DNA from: Brevibacillus centrosporus
GTDB lineage: Bacteria > Bacillota > Bacilli > Brevibacillales > Brevibacillaceae
NCBI RefSeq assembly: GCF_003710815.1
Contig: NZ_RHHP01000042.1
Span: 1 to 64,000, forward strand
Length of the DNA stretch: 64,000 nucleotides
Direction of reading: 5' to 3'
Part shown: one piece after another, positions 53,828 through 62,635 of the stretch
How the letters are laid out: the number at the start of each line of letters is the position of its first letter
How positions within the stretch are numbered: the first letter of the stretch is position 1
Position numbers and translations under genes: made by a program
Notes under the pieces: generated by a model
The model's database searches: none
What the model was told of the DNA's origin: nothing
What the model saw: only the letters and a program-made list of their open reading frames with translations

Positions 53828-54366
53828 AGAATTGCTCCTCTCGATCTGAAAGATGTGTCATCGGGCGTCATTCCTGTACACAGGTCATCGTAGGTGGGTA
53901 CACCTCCCCCAAACACGTATATTTATAATGAATGTTACCCTTCTTTACGTTAACGCGTCATTTCACAAACTGTACAAACATTCTGGTAATTTTGATTATT
54001 CTTTTATTCATCTTGTCTAATTTTCTCATGCTTTCATTTCCTTATTTGTATAAAAATACTCCTCGTGCTTAAAAAAGGAAAATGCTGCATGAATCGATCA
54101 ATTGGAAGTCGCGAGAAACGCCCAGAACAACCTGCGGGATTCAGCTTGTCTGCCCAACTGGATTCGTAAGGCTTGATGCCCAGCTGCCATCGAACAATTG
54201 GGCTATCCTGGGTGAAAATCCGCTATAGGCCTATTGCCACTCGCCACTTTCGAGATTTTGTGATCCACTACTTCTCGCCCTGAGCATTTGTTTTGTCACA
54301 ATCTCGTCCCCAACAACGTGATAAAATAACAGGGACAAAGAAGGCTTACATAGGAGTGAGACAAAT
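53828..54366. other. Non-coding region between divergent units
   Basis: About 540 bp with no supported gene. The left half should hold the promoter of the second peptide operon; TTAACG-N17-CATTAT on the minus strand (about 53930-53960) is a weak candidate. A small palindrome CCTGTACACAGG lies at 53873-53884 within the likely leader. The right half has higher GC and short complementary segments but no assignable RNA family. Confidence 0.35.
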
Positions 54367-54726
54367 ATGGAAAAAGTCATGTTTATTGAAATTGGGATGG
54401 GCATTGACCTACATGGACAAAACGTCACCAAGGCAGCTGTACGTGCTGTTCAAAATGCCATTCATCACAACTCGATGCCGGGTCTGCGCATGGTTCTCCC
54501 GGAAAACAATATTCACAACATGAAAGTCAATGTTCGCTTGGCCGTCCCTGCGGACCAAGACAAATTGGATTTGGACACCGTCCGTGCAGAATTGCCTTAT
54601 GGGGAAGTCACGTTTGAAGTAGTAGAAGGTGGAATGCTGACCAGCAGCGGAGTGGTCATCGCTGAAAAAGAAGACAAAAACGACCTGGCCTACGTCGTCA
54701 TTGCTTCCGTAGAAGTGGGATATTAA
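54367..54726 (+). CDS. Lin0512 family protein
   Basis: Conserved 119-residue protein of unknown function named after Listeria Lin0512. Diagnostic stretches: FIEIGMGIDLHGQNVTKAAVRA, NAIHHNSMPGLR, MKVNVRLAVP and GGMLTSSGVVIAEKEDKND. It is predicted soluble, probably an oligomeric alpha/beta fold of the type where short proteins assemble into rings; no catalytic residues are known to me. The ATG at 54367 follows AGGAGTG. Monocistronic, ended by a bidirectional terminator. Confidence 0.88.
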   Translation: MEKVMFIEIGMGIDLHGQNVTKAAVRAVQNAIHHNSMPGLRMVLPENNIHNMKVNVRLAVPADQDKLDLDTVRAELPYGEVTFEVVEGGMLTSSGVVIAEKEDKNDLAYVVIASVEVGY

Positions 54727-54741
54727 GTATAAACGGCAAAA

Positions 54742-54771
54742 AAACAGGCTTGCCTCGGCGCAGGCCTGTTT
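54742..54771. terminator. Bidirectional terminator
   Basis: AAACAGGC/GCCTGTTT stem between the Lin0512-family gene and the convergent alkyltransferase-like gene, with an A-run on the left and a weak T-tract on the right. Confidence 0.8.
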
Positions 54772-54774
54772 GCT

Positions 54775-55122
54775 TTACCATCTTTCTTCTTCTCGTAGAA
54801 ACGGATCCAGCTCCTCGGCGGGAACGTATTGAAATGTATTCATGTCAATCGCTCCATCGTCGGACACACGCACTCCTTCTGCTTCCAATCGCATTTTTTG
54901 CTCGTGAAATGAAAATTCATCCGCCAGTGCGATCATGCCTTTCGCGTTAATCACGCGATGCCAGGGCAGTTTATGCTTTTTGCTCATGGAGTGAAGGATT
55001 CGCACCACCTGTCTCGCCCCTCTCGGACTCCCTGCCAAGCCTGCAATTTGGCCATAGGTCATGACAGTCCCTGCCGGTATTTGCGAAATGATTTCCACTG
55101 CACGCTGGGTAAATGGTCTCAT
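54775..55122 (-). CDS. Alkyltransferase-like protein (ATL, MGMT family)
   Basis: Small DNA-binding protein of 115 residues homologous to the C-terminal half of O6-alkylguanine-DNA alkyltransferase. It has GTVMTYGQIAGLAGSPRGARQVV (helix-turn-helix with the Arg finger) and PWHRV, where Trp replaces the acceptor Cys of PCHRV, so it cannot accept alkyl groups; ATLs instead flip damaged bases and recruit nucleotide excision repair. The ATG at 55122 has GAGAGGAG seven bases before it, giving MRPFTQRAVE; the 30-residue upstream extension overlaps the region just after pepF and is rejected. Confidence 0.88.
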   Translation of the reverse strand: MRPFTQRAVEIISQIPAGTVMTYGQIAGLAGSPRGARQVVRILHSMSKKHKLPWHRVINAKGMIALADEFSFHEQKMRLEAEGVRVSDDGAIDMNTFQYVPAEELDPFLREEERW

Positions 55123-55192
55123 TCTATGCTCCTCTCGAAAAGAAAGAGCTTGCGCGGCTTTCACCAGCACAAGCTCAGCCATTCCTGCTACC

Positions 55193-57007
55193 TTACTGTT
55201 CCTGCGCGGCAAAAAGCTCTTCCAGCTGGGTGATCAGGCTGCCCACGTAGGCAACTGCATCGCGGATCGGTTGTGGATCAGACATATCGATCCCTGCCAT
55301 CTTCATCAGCTCCAGCGGCCGCTTCGTTCCTCCCGCTTTTAGAACCTCCAGCCAACGATCCACTGCCGGCTGCCCTTCTTCCCGAATTTTCGCTGCTACT
55401 GCTGTGGAAGCCGTCAAGCCTGCTGCGTACGTGTATGGATATAGCCCCATGTAGTAGTGCGGTTGACGCATCCAAGTCAGGCTGGACGCTGCATCGAGCT
55501 CGACAGCATCTCCCCAGAAATTCGCAAGGACCTCACCTTTCCACTCGGACATTTTCTTCGCGGTAATCGGAACATCGACTTGTGCTGCCTCGTACACTTT
55601 TCGTTGCAGCTGCGCTTCCAGCATGTGTGTCACGAAGTTGTGATAGTACGTATTCAGCAGCTGGATGATCACCCAGCGCTTCAGTCGAGGATCGTCGGAT
55701 TGCTCCATAATATGTTGGGCTAAAAGAAGCTCGTTTAACGTCGACGGTGCCTCAATAAAATACATCGTCGGACGGAAGTTGATGTAAGCCTGATTTTGGC
55801 CGCAAAGGATCCCATGGCCAGCATGACCCAGCTCATGAGCCAGCGTAAACGCACTGCGCATATTGCCCGACCAGGTAATCAGAATGTACGAATGGTTTCC
55901 GTACGGAGTCGAGCAGAAGGCGCCTGTCGATTTACCTACGTTGTCTACGTAGTCGATCCAACGGTTGTCCAGCGCTGTTTCCATGATTTGCACGTATTCG
56001 GGACCCATCACTTGCAAAGCGGATTTGATCAACTTGCCCGCTTCTTCAATCGTTACAGGCGGACTAAATTCCGGATCGAGCGGCGCCTTCAGATCGCAGA
56101 ACTGCAATTTCTCCAACCCCAGCTCTTTCGCTTTTAGCTTGGCATAGCGCCGCATGTGGGGAGCGAGCTGTGTCCCGATGATGTCAAGAATATTATGGTA
56201 CATATCTAAAGTGACTTGCTGTGGCTGAAGCAGCATTTGCGTGACTGATTCATACCCACGCAAGCGAGACATCACGGTTTGCCGCTTGACCTCCGATGCA
56301 TACACGGCTGCAAAAGAGTTTTGGTAGTTGGCAAGTGTCTGCGAAAACGATTCGTAGGCAGCGCGTCGCAATGCCGTATCTGACGACATTTCATAAACTG
56401 TTTCAAACAGGGCGAACGATACCGGATGCTCTGCCCCTTGGGAGTCCCGTACAGCTGCAAATGTCATATCAGACAGCTTCCCTCGATTGTAAATCGTGTA
56501 CGGAGCAGAGAAGACCTCCCCTAACGCTGCGAGAGCGGATTCGGTATCTGCACTCAAACGGTAGGGCTTTGTTTCCAACAGCTCGTGCAGGCTCTTGCGA
56601 TAAGTCTCAAGCCCCGGCTCCTCCTGCAGATACGTTTCGATCGTACCATCGGGCAAGTCGAGGATCTCGGAGGAAATGAACGAGAGTGCTGCATTCAAGG
56701 CAGAAATCGCATCTCCCACCCGCGCAGAAATTGCCTGATTTTGCGGATTGGTCCCATCCTCTGAAGTACGCAATCTGGCATAGGTCGCCACGAGCTGCGC
56801 CCTTACGACAAGCTCATCTCTCGCTTCCAGGCAAGCCAGCAAATTTTCTGCCCCACTATGTAATGTCCCTTTAAATGCAGTGAGCATGGGAAGATGGTCG
56901 ATTATTTCCTGCAGCTCGGCATCCCATGCTTCTTGGGTTGAAAATAAGTCGTCCAGATTCCAGGTTTGCTCAACTGCCACATGCTCACGCGTCGTTCTAG
57001 ATTTCAA
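55193..57007 (-). CDS. pepF: Oligoendopeptidase F
   Basis: Cytosolic zinc endopeptidase (M3B) of 604 residues cleaving oligopeptides of about 7-20 residues. N-terminal EQTWNLDDLF, central helical domain, zinc motif HELGHAGH and downstream third ligand in EAPSTLNELLL. C-terminal YPYTYAAGLTAS is typical. The TTG at 57007 sits eight bases after GGGAGGCG. It fits the peptide-rich economy of this region: products of uptake by the two Opp systems would be substrates. Followed 70 bp later by the ATL gene, which may be cotranscribed. Confidence 0.94.
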   Translation of the reverse strand: MKSRTTREHVAVEQTWNLDDLFSTQEAWDAELQEIIDHLPMLTAFKGTLHSGAENLLACLEARDELVVRAQLVATYARLRTSEDGTNPQNQAISARVGDAISALNAALSFISSEILDLPDGTIETYLQEEPGLETYRKSLHELLETKPYRLSADTESALAALGEVFSAPYTIYNRGKLSDMTFAAVRDSQGAEHPVSFALFETVYEMSSDTALRRAAYESFSQTLANYQNSFAAVYASEVKRQTVMSRLRGYESVTQMLLQPQQVTLDMYHNILDIIGTQLAPHMRRYAKLKAKELGLEKLQFCDLKAPLDPEFSPPVTIEEAGKLIKSALQVMGPEYVQIMETALDNRWIDYVDNVGKSTGAFCSTPYGNHSYILITWSGNMRSAFTLAHELGHAGHGILCGQNQAYINFRPTMYFIEAPSTLNELLLAQHIMEQSDDPRLKRWVIIQLLNTYYHNFVTHMLEAQLQRKVYEAAQVDVPITAKKMSEWKGEVLANFWGDAVELDAASSLTWMRQPHYYMGLYPYTYAAGLTASTAVAAKIREEGQPAVDRWLEVLKAGGTKRPLELMKMAGIDMSDPQPIRDAVAYVGSLITQLEELFAAQEQ

Positions 57008-57249
57008 TGCTCACGCCTCCCTCGATTTCGGTAAAATGTTTTCTATTTATTAAAATTGGATTCTTACTGGAATATTCCTCTATTTCCAAAAAAGAAAGCA
57101 ATCGCCAAAGGTAGGCTCGAAAGCAGCGGGATTCTGTCTCTTTCTGCGCTTTCCTAGGAAATGCGCAATAAAAATTAATAGAAGAAAAAACCAGATGGAC
57201 AGCTATAATAAGGAGTAAGGTTAGGTATTGTACATAGGAGGTTTTCTCG

Positions 57250-58476
57250 ATGAATTATGAATCGTTAATCGATCGCTATGCAGAGCTAGCTGTTAAAGTC
57301 GGTGTCAACGTCCAGCCTATGCAGACTCTCGTCATCACAGCTCCCATCTCCTCAGCTGCATTCGTGCGCAACGTCGCGAGAAAAGCGTACGAAGCCGGCG
57401 CCAAAAATGTACAAATCGACTGGACTGACGATGAGCTCACCAGAATGAAGTACGATCTCGCTCCTGATGAGGCTTTTCGTGAGTACCCGATGTGGCGGGC
57501 AAAAGGACTGGAGGAGCTCGCGGAAAACGGAGCGGCTTTTCTTTATATCAATGCATCCAATCCCGATCTTCTGAAAGGGGTCGACCCGGAGCGAATCTCT
57601 ACCGCCAATCGCACGGCTGGTCAGGCACTCCATACGTTCCGCAGCTATTCCATGGCTGACAAAGTGAGCTGGAGTGTCATTGCCGTTCCGTCCCCTGCCT
57701 GGGCATCTGTCGTATTTCCAGACCTGCCAAAAGAAGAGCAGGAGCGCGCACTTTGGGAAGCCATTTTCCGTGCTACACGTGTCGATACGGAGGACCCTGT
57801 GAAAGCTTGGCACGACCATCATGCAAAGCTCAATGAAAAAGTCGACGAGCTCAACGCGAAGCAGTACCGCTTCTTGCATTACACAGCACCAGGGACGGAC
57901 CTGACCATTGAGCTTCCCCCTCGCCACATCTGGATCGGCGGAGGCAGCGTCAATAAAGATGGCACCTCCTTCATGGCCAACATGCCAACCGAGGAAGTCT
58001 TTACAGCCCCTCTCAAACAAGGCGTAAACGGAACGGTCACCAGCACCAAACCATTGAGCTATCAAGGCAACCTGATCGAAAACTTCACGCTTACCTTTGA
58101 AAACGGACGGATCGTCTCCGCAAAGGCTGAAAAAGGGGAGGCTGCACTCACGAAGCTGATTGAAACGGACGAGGGCTCCCATTACCTGGGTGAAGTGGCT
58201 CTGGTCCCGCATTTCTCCCCCATTTCGGAGTCGAACATCATTTTTTATAACACGCTTTTCGATGAAAATGCTTCAAACCATTTGGCCATCGGGAATCCTT
58301 ACCCCGTCAACATCGAAAATGGAGCCAATATGAGCAACGAAGAGCTGGAGGAATACGGTTTGAATAGCAGTATTACTCATGTCGACTTCATGATCGGTTC
58401 GGCCGAAATGAATATCGACGGGGAAACGGCGGATGGCAGCCGGGAACCTATTTTCCGAAACGGCAACTGGGCGTAA
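57250..58476 (+). CDS. ampS: M29 metallo-aminopeptidase (AmpS/aminopeptidase T type)
   Basis: Cobalt/zinc aminopeptidase of 408 residues releasing N-terminal amino acids in the cytosol. Conserved segments: ELAVKVGVNVQPMQTLVI, GTDLTIELPPRHIWIGGGS, MANMPTEEVFTAP, GSHYLGEVALVP, NTLFDENASNHLAIGNPYP and HVDFMIGSAEMNIDG with Glu/His/Asp metal ligands. TAGGAGG lies nine bases before the ATG. A TATAAT at 57204-57209 is a likely -10 but has no good -35 partner. Transcribed divergently from pepF. Confidence 0.94.
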   Translation: MNYESLIDRYAELAVKVGVNVQPMQTLVITAPISSAAFVRNVARKAYEAGAKNVQIDWTDDELTRMKYDLAPDEAFREYPMWRAKGLEELAENGAAFLYINASNPDLLKGVDPERISTANRTAGQALHTFRSYSMADKVSWSVIAVPSPAWASVVFPDLPKEEQERALWEAIFRATRVDTEDPVKAWHDHHAKLNEKVDELNAKQYRFLHYTAPGTDLTIELPPRHIWIGGGSVNKDGTSFMANMPTEEVFTAPLKQGVNGTVTSTKPLSYQGNLIENFTLTFENGRIVSAKAEKGEAALTKLIETDEGSHYLGEVALVPHFSPISESNIIFYNTLFDENASNHLAIGNPYPVNIENGANMSNEELEEYGLNSSITHVDFMIGSAEMNIDGETADGSREPIFRNGNWA

Positions 58477-58482
58477 TAAATA

Positions 58483-58524
58483 GGGGCAGGCGGAACGAGA
58501 TGGGTGTTCTGCACTGCCTCTTTT
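58483..58524 (+). terminator. Terminator after ampS
   Basis: Imperfect stem GGGGCAG..GGAAC / GTTC..CACTGCCTC followed by TTTTC, seven bases past the stop. Confidence 0.6.
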
Positions 58525-58719
58525 CGTTTGGGGCACTCTCATGCAGCTAGTCCAATTCTCCCTAGCTTTTTCCGTTTTTCTATACCATCAGATCTACCTG
58601 CGAATAGTTCTTCCTAATCATTTATCAATCACAGGCCTAATTTACGAAAATTCCTCTTGCTCCGCTGTAAAAATTTTCATCTCCCTTACCGATATACCAA
58701 TTAACCATACCTGAAATGA

Positions 58720-58932
58720 GTGGTTGATTTGGCCTATATCCTAGCTACTTCTTTATGGATTCTCTCCTTGGCATCACTGGAATTTATTTCCTATTTCTAT
58801 CAAAGCGACCTTCTTGGAGTCGGTCCCCGCTTTGCCAATATGGCGTTGGCTGCTGTTTTTACCAGCGTGTATCTTTTTTTCATTTTTCTCGTTTGGCTGT
58901 TCCAGAGAAGGCTCAACTCCGCGGGATCTTGA
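58720..58932 (+). CDS. Small membrane protein, unknown
   Basis: Possible 70-residue protein with two hydrophobic helices (about 5-27 and 40-63) and a basic tail (WLFQRRLNSAGS). Start at GTG 58720 or the TTG three codons later; no convincing ribosome site, which is the main doubt. A strong terminator follows six bases after the stop, supporting a transcript on this strand. No family recognised. Confidence 0.4.
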   Translation: MVDLAYILATSLWILSLASLEFISYFYQSDLLGVGPRFANMALAAVFTSVYLFFIFLVWLFQRRLNSAGS

Positions 58933-58937
58933 ATACG

Positions 58938-58980
58938 AAAAAGGCGTCGTCGTAGGTTCCCCCTTAGACGGCGCCTTTTT
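58938..58980. terminator. Bidirectional terminator
   Basis: AAAAAGGCG/CGCCTTTTT outer stem with a further inner helix (GTCGT.../..ACGGC), between the small plus-strand frame and the convergent cdaS. Confidence 0.88.
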
Positions 58981-58993
58981 CTATTTCTTTGGA

Positions 58994-59605
58994 TTAATGC
59001 GTGATAATCGGATACATGTGACCCTGCATGGCAAAGGATGCTTTTCCCGTTTCTTCGGAGACGACGATGATCAACGCATCGCATTGTTCGCTGAGTCCCA
59101 ATGCCGCCCGATGTCTTGTACCCAGTTTTTGTTCTCCGACGGACACATGCGATAAGGGCAAGACATTTGCCGCTGAGAGGATGTGATTTTCCCGGATAAC
59201 AACTGCCCCGTCATGCAAGGGACTGCCCGGAAAAAAGATCGATTCCAGCAGGGAATGGGTCATCCAGGCTCCAATCGGAATTCCGGCTTGCAGGTACGAT
59301 TGGAGTGAATCTTCTCGCTCGACGACAATCAATGCCCCTTGTTTGCGCGAGGATAAATTTTGCACAGCCATGGAAAGATCGGTGTATTTGTCTGTATACG
59401 GACCCAGATAGCATTGCAAGTAAAAGGAAGCCGCCGTGGTCTCCAGCTGGCTAAACCGGCTGCGAATCTGATCGAAAGTTCCGAGCAGACATCCATTTTC
59501 ATTCTCGAGTGCAAGAATGCTTTGTTCGATTGCACCGGCAATTGCCGTCAGTTGCTCTTTCATCTCTCCCTTTAGCGGAGATACGTCGCAGTTCACTCGT
59601 TCCAT
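58994..59605 (-). CDS. cdaS: Diadenylate cyclase CdaS-like (sporulation type)
   Basis: Soluble 203-residue protein with a two-helix N-terminal regulatory segment (about 10-70) and a DisA_N diadenylate cyclase domain: GALIVVERED, SPLHDGAVVI (DGA motif) and GTRHRAALGLSE (RHR motif). It makes c-di-AMP from two ATP. The absence of membrane helices (as in CdaA) and of the DNA-binding domain of DisA, plus the helical N-terminus, identify the CdaS type, which in B. subtilis is made in the forespore and helps germination. The ATG at 59605 follows GAGGGG. No clear sigma-G promoter was found. Confidence 0.9.
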   Translation of the reverse strand: MERVNCDVSPLKGEMKEQLTAIAGAIEQSILALENENGCLLGTFDQIRSRFSQLETTAASFYLQCYLGPYTDKYTDLSMAVQNLSSRKQGALIVVEREDSLQSYLQAGIPIGAWMTHSLLESIFFPGSPLHDGAVVIRENHILSAANVLPLSHVSVGEQKLGTRHRAALGLSEQCDALIIVVSEETGKASFAMQGHMYPIITH

Positions 59606-59807
59606 GAAAACCCCTCAGTTTCAATTTATCCCTTGTATGGATGATTGTTCCCCTCCCCGCGTAGAAACATTCTTTTTCTCGAATGGGAACCCATTTTCTA
59701 ACAAACCCTAGAAGCAATATCGATCGAAAGGCTGATGCGGCGAAGAGGATTCAAGGAATACTGGACGGATTTTCTCGGCTGGATGTGAATCCGTTATTTG
59801 TTTGTTT

Positions 59808-60377
59808 TCATAAAGTACGAAGACGTAATTCATAAAAATACTGAACAATCGGATGCTTTCCCTTCATTTTCTCGGCCATGTTTAAAATTCGCTTTTTCCC
59901 TACTCGTCTGTCCACCAAAGCTAGGATATTCAATAAGATATCATTGCTCTCCATGCTTTCCTCGATAGAAATGGATAAAAATTTAGTAGCTACACCGCTG
60001 AAATTTGATTTACTTAATGCTGCTTGGGCTAACAAAAGCTCCTTTGCATATTCTGAAATTTTTCTATTTCTTGCAATTACTCTTAGACGATCTTCCGGAA
60101 CTATTCCCTTGGTTTCTTTTCTGACAGCTTCGATTTCTTCATCGCTGATAGGAATTCGGATATCCGGATCACTCTTAATTTCCTGCTCCGTCTGATACCA
60201 TTTGATTGAGGTCGTTTTATCACTCATATGGAGTACATTCTTTTTATCTACTGCAATATAGCACAATCCTGCTTTGTCTGGTAAATAACGATAGCCGGTC
60301 GCACGGTATTCAACTTTTCCTTGTAAGGCAGGACAGAGAAAACTCTCCAGCTGTTGTTTCAATTTGCTCCAGGACAT
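59808..60377 (-). CDS. SF0329 family protein
   Basis: Soluble 189-residue protein of the SF0329 family, function unknown. The N-terminus MSWSKLKQQLESFLCPALQG, then VEYRATGYRYLPDKAGLCYI and the C-terminal helical repeat ending HPIVQYFYELRLRTL are family-typical. AT content is higher than in neighbouring genes, hinting at acquisition. The ATG at 60377 has GGAGGAT upstream. Monocistronic. Confidence 0.75.
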   Translation of the reverse strand: MSWSKLKQQLESFLCPALQGKVEYRATGYRYLPDKAGLCYIAVDKKNVLHMSDKTTSIKWYQTEQEIKSDPDIRIPISDEEIEAVRKETKGIVPEDRLRVIARNRKISEYAKELLLAQAALSKSNFSGVATKFLSISIEESMESNDILLNILALVDRRVGKKRILNMAEKMKGKHPIVQYFYELRLRTL

Positions 60378-60714
60378 TCCATCCTCCTATGTTGTATATC
60401 ATCATTACCAAATGAGGCAGTTATTCTATTACCTATAATAAACTCTAACACATAGATCGTATTAATACATTGATCCGAAAATATTTAGCTTTTCCGCTTT
60501 TTAAACTGATAAAAAGTCAATGAACCCTTTTGATGCGTATCAGGGATGTGTTTGGCAAAATAAAAGTACACACTTTGGCAACCGAAAAGTGCAGACCATT
60601 TCCGAAAATGAAAAAAGCCTTGCCAGCTAACTAACAACCCCCTACTCTTCTATTTGGCTAACAGATAGGAGAGGGATGAAAGGAATGCTGGCAATGGCTC
60701 AACAATACGGTCAA
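60378..60714. other. Gene-free AT-rich flank of the insertion sequence
   Basis: No supported gene; AT-rich on the left. The missing 3' end of the interrupted collagen-like gene is not recognisable here on the minus strand. Confidence 0.5.
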
Positions 60715-60733
60715 GTCCGGATTTATGTGTAAA
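60715..60733 (+). repeat. Left terminal inverted repeat of the IS
   Basis: GTCCGGATTTATGTGTAAA; pairs with 62187-62205 with two mismatches. Confidence 0.85.
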
Positions 60734-60764
60734 TTCTTATTGGACTGGAGTTTCTCTCTTGCTT

Positions 60765-60866
60765 GGCTTTGCCCAAGATGGAGTGAACCGCACAAGGAGA
60801 GGTTCGTCAAGGAGTGCACTTGACCAACGTCTCCTTGTGCGGTCCTTTGCATCTAAGGGCAAAGCC
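60765..60866. repeat. Large nested inverted repeat inside the IS, past the transposase gene
   Basis: Outer arms GGCTTTGCCC/GGGCAAAGCC (60765-60774, 60857-60866), middle arms ACCGCACAAGGAGA/TCTCCTTGTGCGGT (60787-60800, 60830-60843) and inner arms GTCAAG/CTTGAC make a hairpin about 100 nt long. It could stop transcription leaving the element, or be a structure used in transposition or as a small RNA. Confidence 0.7.
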
Positions 60867-60881
60867 GCATTCTGCATGAAA

Positions 60882-62098
60882 TCATGCCTCGGTTCCTTCG
60901 GGATGTGACTCGGTCTGTCGGTTGTTTATCCACTCGTGGTATTCGTCTAACTCCAGGTACTTTCTGCCTGTACTCCACTTTTCATCTTGACTGAGGAGCA
61001 TGGCACCAATGAGTCGAATGGCAGACTCACGGTTCGGGAAGATGCGAATCACCCTTTCCCGCCGGCGGATTTCTTCGTTCAGCCGCTCAACAGAATTGGT
61101 TGTACGCAAGCGTTTTCTGTACCGTTCAGGTAGCTCTAAGATGACTACAGCATCGTCAAATCCTACCTCCAAGATACCCATGGCCTTGGCAGCCTTTTCT
61201 CCAAATGCAGCAAGGGTTTCATCGAGGAGCGTACGTGCGACAGGATACTGGGAGCATCCAGAATGGCACGGACATGTTTATGGACGTCCTCTTGAAGCGT
61301 TTTCGGCGTTGCGTCCATGATATTTCGCAAAAAATGGGTTTGGCAACGTTGCCACGTACAGCCTTGAAACTGTGTATGAATCGCTTTGACAAGGCCACCA
61401 TGTTGGTCGGAGACGACAAAATCAACGCCATAAAGGCCCCGTTCTTTCAGGCTGGCAAAAAAAGTGGACCAACTGTCGTAGGACTCACTGTCGCCAACCG
61501 TAAAGCCAAGGATTTCACGGCATCCGTCTTGATTGATGCCGGTCGCGAGCAGAAAGCTTCGGGAACGGATACGACCTTCTTCCCGGATTTTGACGTAGAG
61601 GGCATCAACAACGACAAAAGGGTAAGCTTGCTCGTTTAAAGGGCGTTCCTTCCACTGTTGGATCTCTTCGTCCAACCCTTTACAAAGCTCGGTAATGGTA
61701 GACTTTGAGAAAGAGGTTCCACAGAGTTCTTCCGTAATCTCTGTCACTTTACGGGTAGAGACACCTTGTACCACCATTTCCATGAGAGCCAGGACAAGAG
61801 CTTTTTCATGACGCTGATATCGTTCAAAAAGCTCGGTAGAGAACAAACCATTACGGAGGCGCGGAACACGCAACGTAATGCGTCCCACACGCGTTGTGAG
61901 CTGTCTCTCGTAGCTGCCATTACGGTAGGTGGTACGTTCATGGGATCGCTCGTAGGGTTCGGCTTGGATCTGCTCGGCAGCTTGTTTTTGCAAGAGTTGA
62001 TTCAAAAACGATTGCATGATGGATGGGGCTAGCTTGCCATTTGTTGTGAAAAGCTGGTGTAATTCATCTGCGGAAAGGGTAAGATGGAAGTGAGTCAT
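60882..62098 (-). pseudogene. IS256-family transposase, frameshifted
   Basis: Mutator-type DDE transposase of about 405 residues split by a one-base loss. The first frame (62098-61163) runs MTHFHLTLSADELHQLF, PFVVVDALYVK (first Asp), VVSDQHGGLVKAI (second Asp) to ILDAP, then leaves frame. The correct continuation, YPVARTLLDETLAAFGEKAAKAMGILEVGFDDA, is in another frame and leads into RLRTTNSVERLNEEIRRRERVIRIFPN (catalytic Glu), ending at 60882. The lesion is in GCTCCCAG near 61249-61253. A frame from ATG at 61181 encodes only the last 99 residues. AAGGAGG precedes the start. This copy is unlikely to move by itself. Confidence 0.88.
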
Positions 62099-62186
62099 TT
62101 CATAGTTCCTCCTTGGATAATGTTGTCGGCAAACTCCATTATTTCCAAAAAGAGGACTGAAATGACTCTTCCTATTTCAAATCCTT

Positions 62187-62205
62187 TTTACACATAATAC
62201 CGGAC
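62187..62205 (-). repeat. Right terminal inverted repeat of the IS
   Basis: Read inward: GTCCGGTATTATGTGTAAA. The TAG that ends the collagen-like frame begins two bases outside it. Confidence 0.85.
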
Positions 62206-62206
62206 A

Positions 62207-62635
62207 CTACTTGTGATCAACGCTAGTTGCACCAAATGTGTTGCTTCCAACTGCATGCTGATTAATGCTAAAAATGATTGTAGCTTCCCGTAGTAGTTGT
62301 ATTTGAACGAAGGTGGTACCTGCGGTTGACTCCCATCCCACAATTCCTGTTAGCCAAACAACGTCTCCAGCAGTCACCCCAGTTATTGTGATTGTCTTTA
62401 GCGGGGTAGCTACGGTTGTGAGAAGGATTGCTGAACTCCCCGTTGTATTGGGCGAATTCTCGGAAACCTGAGATTGTTGAAATGCCCCTCTTGGACCGGT
62501 GGCTCCTGTAGGGCCTGTTGCTCCTGTTGCTCCCGGCGGATCTGGAGGTGGAGGTCCCGGATAGATTATGGGGCAACCAGGTGGCGGCCTTATTCTGAAT
62601 GAATGAAACCAGTTTGATTTTAACTTTGTCCCCAC
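62207..62635 (-). pseudogene. Collagen-like surface/exosporium protein, truncated by the IS
   Basis: Remaining 142 residues: a short N-terminus, a Pro-rich patch (YPGPPPPDPP), about six Gly-X-Y triplets (GATGATGPTGATGPRGAF) and the first part of a beta-rich C-terminal domain (ITITGVTAGDVVWLTGIVGW). Such proteins form filaments on spores (BclA-type) or cell surfaces. The frame ends SVDHK-stop exactly at the IS edge, so the rest of the C-terminal domain is lost; it is not seen on the far side of the IS. The start is uncertain (GTG 62635 with AAGGA too close). Confidence 0.75.

Larger units (their letters stand above)
60715..62205 (-). mobile_element. IS256-family (mutator) insertion sequence, about 1.49 kb
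   Basis: Terminal inverted repeats GTCCGGATTTATGTGTAAA (left) and GTCCGGTATTATGTGTAAA (right, read inward) match at 17 of 19 positions and enclose a single frameshifted IS256-type transposase gene. The eight bases flanking the two ends do not match, so no target duplication is seen. Confidence 0.85.

Noticed and set aside
53990..54020. CodY box upstream of the second peptide operon
   Set aside because: The best match to AATTTTCWGAAAATT has about four mismatches in AT-rich DNA, too weak to report as a site.
57080..57160. Cyclic-di-GMP or other riboswitch between pepF and ampS
   Set aside because: Some GAAAG/GCGGGA-like pieces are present, but the conserved core and tail of known classes are missing.
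60706..62216. Target-site duplication around the IS
   Set aside because: The 8-9 bases flanking each inverted repeat do not match, even when the ends are shifted by one or two bases.
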